From NCBI GenBank assembly GCA_011620465.1, contig WOZC01000025.1:1-8583 (forward strand): a stretch of 8,583 nucleotides of DNA, in the 5' to 3' direction. The notes under the pieces were generated by a model. It worked only from the letters and a program-made list of their open reading frames with translations. It was not told the origin of the DNA and did not search any database. A program made the translations under genes and the position numbers. Below are positions 5,752 to 8,583 of the stretch, one piece after another (position 1 is the stretch's first letter; every line of letters starts with the position of its first letter). This DNA comes from Anaerolineaceae bacterium (GTDB taxonomy: Bacteria; Chloroflexota; Anaerolineae; Anaerolineales; Anaerolineaceae).

Positions 5752-6822
5752 CTAAAACGCTTTATACAAGCGCAGACCGGGGATCGAACTGACCACGCCA
5801 ATTTCCCAAATGGGAATATCCCGTTCTTTGGCTTTTTCCTGAAAATCGTCCACCCTGTCCGTTGGAACGCACAAGAGCAATCCACCGCTGGTCTGGGGGT
5901 CGTAGAGCAGCATCTGCTCGTTATCGCTCAAGGCAGGGTCAAACGTTACGTGTTTCTCGAAATAAAGCTTGTTATTGTAGGCTCCTCCGGGGAAGGTATA
6001 TGCCTGAGCAAATTTGTGGCAGGCATCTATGAAAGGAATCTGACTAAAATCAAAATCCAGACCCACCCCACTCGCAAGGGCAATCTCGCTGGCATGCCCC
6101 AACAGCCCAAAACCGGTGATGTCGGTGGCGGATTTGAGCCCGCAATCAACAGCCAATTGACCGGCGCCGCGGTTTAACCGCTTCATCCATCCAGTAACTT
6201 CCGCCAGGTCTTCCGGATTGGTCATCCCACGTTTGAGCGCAGTGGTGGTCACACCAAATCCGAGCGGTTTGCTGAGAAAGAGATGGTCCCCCGCTCTTGC
6301 CCCGCCTTTGGTCAGTAATGTTTCAATCTCAACCATCCCGATCACGACCAGCCCAAACTTTGGCTCCTGGTCAACAACCGAATGCCCGCCCGCGATCACC
6401 ACACCGGCTTCTTTGGCTTTTTCTGCGCCTCCGCGGATGATTTCTCGGGTTATCTCCAGCGGCAGGTTGCCCGGAAAGGCGGCAATATTGAGCGCCAGCA
6501 AGGGCGTGCCGCCCATGGCATAGACATCCGAAAGACTGTTGGCAGCGGCAATGGCACCATAATCGTAGGGATCGTCGACGACAGGGGTGAAGAAGTCGTT
6601 CGTCACCACGAGGGCGCGTTTTTCGTCCAACTTCCAGATTGCGGCATCATCAGCAGAATCCAGCCCGATCAGAAGATTTGGATAATCGGTGGAGTCGAAA
6701 GTCTCTTTAATTGGCTGCAGAACCTGCGCCAGCGTTTCCGCGTTGAGTTTAGAAGCTCAACCCGCGCAGCTGGAAAGGCTGGTCAGACGAATCTGTTTGC
6801 CAGAAGTACCATTCTCGTTCAT
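5752..6822 (-). CDS. selD: Selenide, water dikinase (selenophosphate synthetase) with selenocysteine at the active site
   Basis: SelD makes selenophosphate from selenide and ATP, the selenium donor for selenocysteine and selenouridine. Standard reading opens only from a TTG at 6630, giving 292 residues lacking the catalytic start. In the same frame upstream, reading through one TGA (6757-6759) gives a family-typical N-terminus: M at 6822, then IRLTSLSSCAG-U-ASKL, with Sec at residue 22 and the conserved Lys three residues on (K25), like Cys17/Lys20 of E. coli SelD. The total is 356 residues (E. coli 347). Further motifs in full-length numbering: DSADDAAIW 55-63, AGGHS 144-148, TDITGFGLLGH about 233-243, DPQTSGG 308-314, covering the AIRS ATP-binding fold. 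No other frame break is seen. The gene stands alone, 216 bases after the ABC permease, with its own -10 box; the ATG has no Shine-Dalgarno. A nonsense mutation or sequencing error is unlikely since the stop is UGA at precisely the Cys/Sec site. Confidence 0.93.
6721..6759 (-). promoter_or_regulatory. Sec UGA codon and candidate bacterial SECIS hairpin in selD
   Basis: UGA is at 6757-6759. Starting 13 bases after it, AAC-GCG (6744-6739) can pair with CGC and GTT (6728-6721), leaving a two-base AG bulge and a 10-nt apical loop that opens with G about 19 bases after the UGA. Bacterial SECIS elements need a hairpin just 3' of UGA with G in the first bases of the loop, which this fits. Alternatives are GCG-GAAA-CGC with a GNRA tetraloop, or GTTGAG/CTCAAC (6761-6742), whose 5' arm contains the UGA. 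I folded these by eye, so the exact structure is uncertain. Confidence 0.5.
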
Positions 6823-6829
6823 TGGCTTA

Positions 6830-6835
6830 ATGATA
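6830..6835 (-). promoter_or_regulatory. -10 box of selD, possibly leaderless
   Basis: TATCAT on the minus strand ends seven bases before the selD ATG (6822). The bases between (TAAGCCA) hold no Shine-Dalgarno. This is the same geometry as the flavoprotein and MFS genes. Confidence 0.4.
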
Positions 6836-6856
6836 CCTGAGAATTTGCGGAAAGAT

Positions 6857-6871
6857 GACGATTTAATCGTC
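6857..6871. promoter_or_regulatory. 15-nt perfect palindrome upstream of selD, operator candidate
   Basis: GACGATT and AATCGTC flank one central T, a perfect two-fold palindrome. Its centre is 42 bases upstream of the selD start codon. If transcription starts at the ATG, the centre falls near -42, where class II activators commonly bind. The binding protein is unknown. Confidence 0.4.
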
Positions 6872-6938
6872 TAGGATGGCTCAAGATTTCAATGTAGGGT
6901 CGATGACCTGCTGCGCGGGTACATGAGCCCAATACGTA

Positions 6939-6961
6939 CGGAGGGGGTTTATCTCCCTCCG
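6939..6961. repeat. Hairpin between the ABC permease and selD
   Basis: CGGAGGG (6939-6945) pairs perfectly with CCCTCCG (6955-6961), and the stem can extend two more pairs to leave a TTTAT loop. It lies about 80 bases after the permease stop. There is no U-tract after it on the minus strand (TACGTATT follows), so termination is possible but not well supported. Confidence 0.5.
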
Positions 6962-7006
6962 CTATGAGTTGTATTGACCAATGTTACGAAAAGAAGTTCG
7001 ATTTTC

Positions 7007-7041
7007 CTATGAGCTATCAGCTATGAGCCATTCGCTATTTA
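7007..7041. repeat. Tandem heptanucleotide repeat at the permease 3' end
   Basis: Five consecutive 7-base units run from 7007: three fit CTATSAG (CTATGAG, CTATCAG, CTATGAG) and two are degenerate (CCATTCG, CTATTTA). The last unit holds the permease stop codon (7039-7041). One more CTATGAG stands alone at 6962-6968. Heptads of this kind (AGCTGAT, GGCTCAT and the like) recur in intergenic DNA of various bacteria. Confidence 0.6.
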
Positions 7042-8337
7042 CTCGTACTTCAGCGCGTCGACAGGCACCAGGGTGGCAGCCGAAAGCGCCGGGTAGAGAC
7101 CGGAGATCAATCCAACAATCGTGGCAAAGACAATACTGAACAACGGCAGCCAGACGGGAATCGAGGTCGCCAGGGTCGTACCCCCTCCACTTTGCGATGC
7201 CAGGTAAGAACCTGCCAGCAAATTGATGATGCCGCAAATCGCCCATCCCAACAAAAAGCCTCCCACACCTCCCAAAAAACCGATCCCTGCCGCTTCTCCC
7301 AGGAAGATGCTGAGGATGTTGTTGTTGGTCGCGCCAATCGCTTTCATAATGCCAATCTCACGCGTTCGTTCCAAAATCGCCATCGCCATGGTGTTGGCAA
7401 TGCCAATGGCAGCTACCAGCAATGCAATCGCGCCTACTCCTCCAAAAACGACCTGCATGATGGTGAAGAAGCTGTTGATGCTCTGCACCTGGGATTGGGG
7501 GGTATACGCCTGGAAGCCCATATCAGTGATCTGCTGCGCCAGGTCGATGACAACTTCGGGGCTGGAGGCTTTGACGGTCACGTTGTTGTAGCCCTGCTTG
7601 CTGTAATCCACCCGCCTGCCAGCCACCCAGTCATTTAATTGGTTGACCTCATCCCAATTCATATATATGTTGTAATCCGCTTCGCCGCGCGTTTCCGCAA
7701 GGACGCCAACCACCTGCAGGCGCATGGTTTTGCGCGTCTCGGTGCCGTCACTGTTCCATTTGACAAAGTCTACTTTCAGGGTCTGACCCATCAAATCCGG
7801 CAGTTCAATTGGATCATCTCCAGGGCGCTGATTGGGGTCATAGAAATTATTCTTGATCCACGATCCAACCACCACGGTTCCTTTTCCACTGATGTCCGTG
7901 ATACCTTGCTGAGCTTTAACGCCCATGTCAGCCAAATCATCCAGGTTGACCCCCGTGATGTTGCCCCAGGCAGCCAGTTTGTCCAGCTTGATCTCGACGG
8001 CAGTGTTGACCCCTTGTTTGACGATCACCCGCAGCACTCCCGGCATGTCTTCAAATTGAGAGACCACATCAGGGGTGATCTTCTTGATGTCTTCTTCGGT
8101 GAATTGCACCATGCCGCTGCCCATCATTTCCGGATATCCCGGGTAAACCTCGACGTTGCTGAGCTCGTTAATACCCCAAAGTTGACTGGTAGCGCTTTCT
8201 TCCAGACCAGCACCCAGCGAAATCAAGGTCACCACTGCCGCAGTACCGATGATGACGCCAATGGCAGTCAAAACGACGCGCCCTTTGCGCCTTTTCAGGT
8301 TATCTACGATCAGACTAATTAAATCTACTAAGCGCAC
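7039..8337 (-). CDS. ABC transporter permease, MacB/FtsX family
   Basis: This 432-residue inner-membrane protein has the MacB layout: a short cytosolic start (RLVDLISLIVDNLKRRKGR), a first membrane helix at about 21-43 (VVLTAIGVIIGTAAVVTLIS), a large extracytoplasmic MacB_PCD domain of about 240 residues, then a C-terminal FtsX domain with helices near 296-318, 346-374 and 398-420. REIGIMKAIGA at 326-336, just after the second helix, is the signature that contacts the ATPase. Such permeases work as dimers with a MacB/LolD-type ATPase, moving lipoproteins, peptides or drugs, or driving mechanotransmission rather than classical transport. The start is GTG at 8335-8337, the first start in this frame, with AGAGG ten bases upstream and a stop not far before it. 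The partner ATPase is not in the window and may lie beyond the right edge. It follows the fragment at 8375-8583 by 37 bases and ends in VDALKYE, typical of the family. Confidence 0.9.
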   Translation of the reverse strand: MRLVDLISLIVDNLKRRKGRVVLTAIGVIIGTAAVVTLISLGAGLEESATSQLWGINELSNVEVYPGYPEMMGSGMVQFTEEDIKKITPDVVSQFEDMPGVLRVIVKQGVNTAVEIKLDKLAAWGNITGVNLDDLADMGVKAQQGITDISGKGTVVVGSWIKNNFYDPNQRPGDDPIELPDLMGQTLKVDFVKWNSDGTETRKTMRLQVVGVLAETRGEADYNIYMNWDEVNQLNDWVAGRRVDYSKQGYNNVTVKASSPEVVIDLAQQITDMGFQAYTPQSQVQSINSFFTIMQVVFGGVGAIALLVAAIGIANTMAMAILERTREIGIMKAIGATNNNILSIFLGEAAGIGFLGGVGGFLLGWAICGIINLLAGSYLASQSGGGTTLATSIPVWLPLFSIVFATIVGLISGLYPALSAATLVPVDALKYE

Positions 8338-8374
8338 AAAACACCAACCTCTTCTTATTCAATGACAAAAAGCA

Positions 8375-8583
8375 TCAAGGTGACTTCATCCCACCGTTAT
8401 TTATCGTACCCGGCTCCTCAATGACAGGCACATCAGTGGCGTCGCTGCTGCTGGTGCCAAAGCCAAAGAAACCTTTGATGGCGTCCCAGATTTTAGCAAA
8501 GAAGCCAGGTTCTTGCACCGGTTCAGTCGGGAAGGATCCCGGGTTCATTGGGTCGACCATGATCGGGTTTCCATTTTCGTCCA
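8375..8583 (-). CDS. C-terminal end of an unidentified protein upstream of the ABC permease
   Basis: The minus-strand frame is open across the right edge, so the ATG at 8558-8560 is probably internal. The visible 68 residues begin DENGNPIMVDPMNPG, a Pro-rich, low-complexity linker, then an amphipathic aromatic stretch FFAKIWDAIKGFFGFG, then a Ser/Asp/Glu-rich tail ending NNGGMKSP. I do not recognise the family from this. The neighbouring MacB-type permease 37 bases downstream makes an exported partner plausible, for instance a periplasmic adaptor (HlyD/MacA-like) or another surface protein, but no domain of either is visible here. Confidence 0.6.
   Translation of the reverse strand, partial: DENGNPIMVDPMNPGSFPTEPVQEPGFFAKIWDAIKGFFGFGTSSSDATDVPVIEEPGTINNGGMKSP

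Noticed and set aside
5752..6630. selD as a 292-residue protein starting at TTG 6630
   Set aside because: This start removes the catalytic Cys/Sec, the conserved Lys and the first part of the ATP-binding region; the longer form with UGA as Sec is family-typical.
5378..6945. CCCTCCGTACG (5378-5388) and its reverse complement (6935-6945) flanking selD as possible ends of a mobile unit
   Set aside because: An 11-base inverted match is expected by chance in a window of this size, there is no transposase and no target-site duplication was seen.

Overview
The window is a compact bacterial stretch with five complete genes and one gene cut at each edge. Taxonomy cannot be proved from it. Mid-range GC, a UDP-glucose dehydrogenase with a long insertion before its SAEMIKYAANA motif, tryptophanase, a MacB-type permease, several genes that look leaderless, and many intergenic palindromes fit a Chloroflexota (Anaerolineae-like) genome; this is inference.

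Left part (1-3918), all on the minus strand. A promoter-led flavoprotein of the HI0933/YhiN family (2680-3918) is followed after only 10 bases by tryptophanase tnaA (1293-2669), whose Shine-Dalgarno touches the flavoprotein stop codon, so the two look like one operon. A hairpin-rich gap of 458 bases with a probable terminator follows, then the promoter and first 277 codons of UDP-glucose 6-dehydrogenase (1-833), which runs off the left edge.

Middle (3919-5751). A 133-base divergent region with a 14-bp tandem repeat, an inverted repeat and two start-proximal -10 boxes separates the flavoprotein from a plus-strand MFS transporter (4052-5371). The MFS gene and selD converge on a 380-base gap packed with hairpins and at least two terminator-like structures.

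Right part (5752-8583), minus strand. The main result is selD, selenide water dikinase. A standard ORF caller would start it near 6630 and lose the active site. Read through an in-frame UGA at 6757-6759 it becomes a normal 356-residue enzyme starting at 6822, with UGA exactly at the catalytic Cys/Sec position. It is therefore itself a selenoprotein, and the host should have the SelA/SelB/SelC machinery elsewhere. Upstream lie a 15-nt perfect palindrome and a -10 box. Beyond these are a MacB/FtsX-type ABC permease (7039-8337, GTG start), with a heptanucleotide repeat running from its stop codon, and the C-terminal end of an unidentified protein (8375-8583) probably in the same operon.

A recurring pattern is that three putative first genes (flavoprotein, MFS, selD) have a TATAAT-like box 6-9 bases before ATG and no good Shine-Dalgarno, which suggests leaderless mRNAs, whereas the operon-internal tnaA has a strong AAGGAG.
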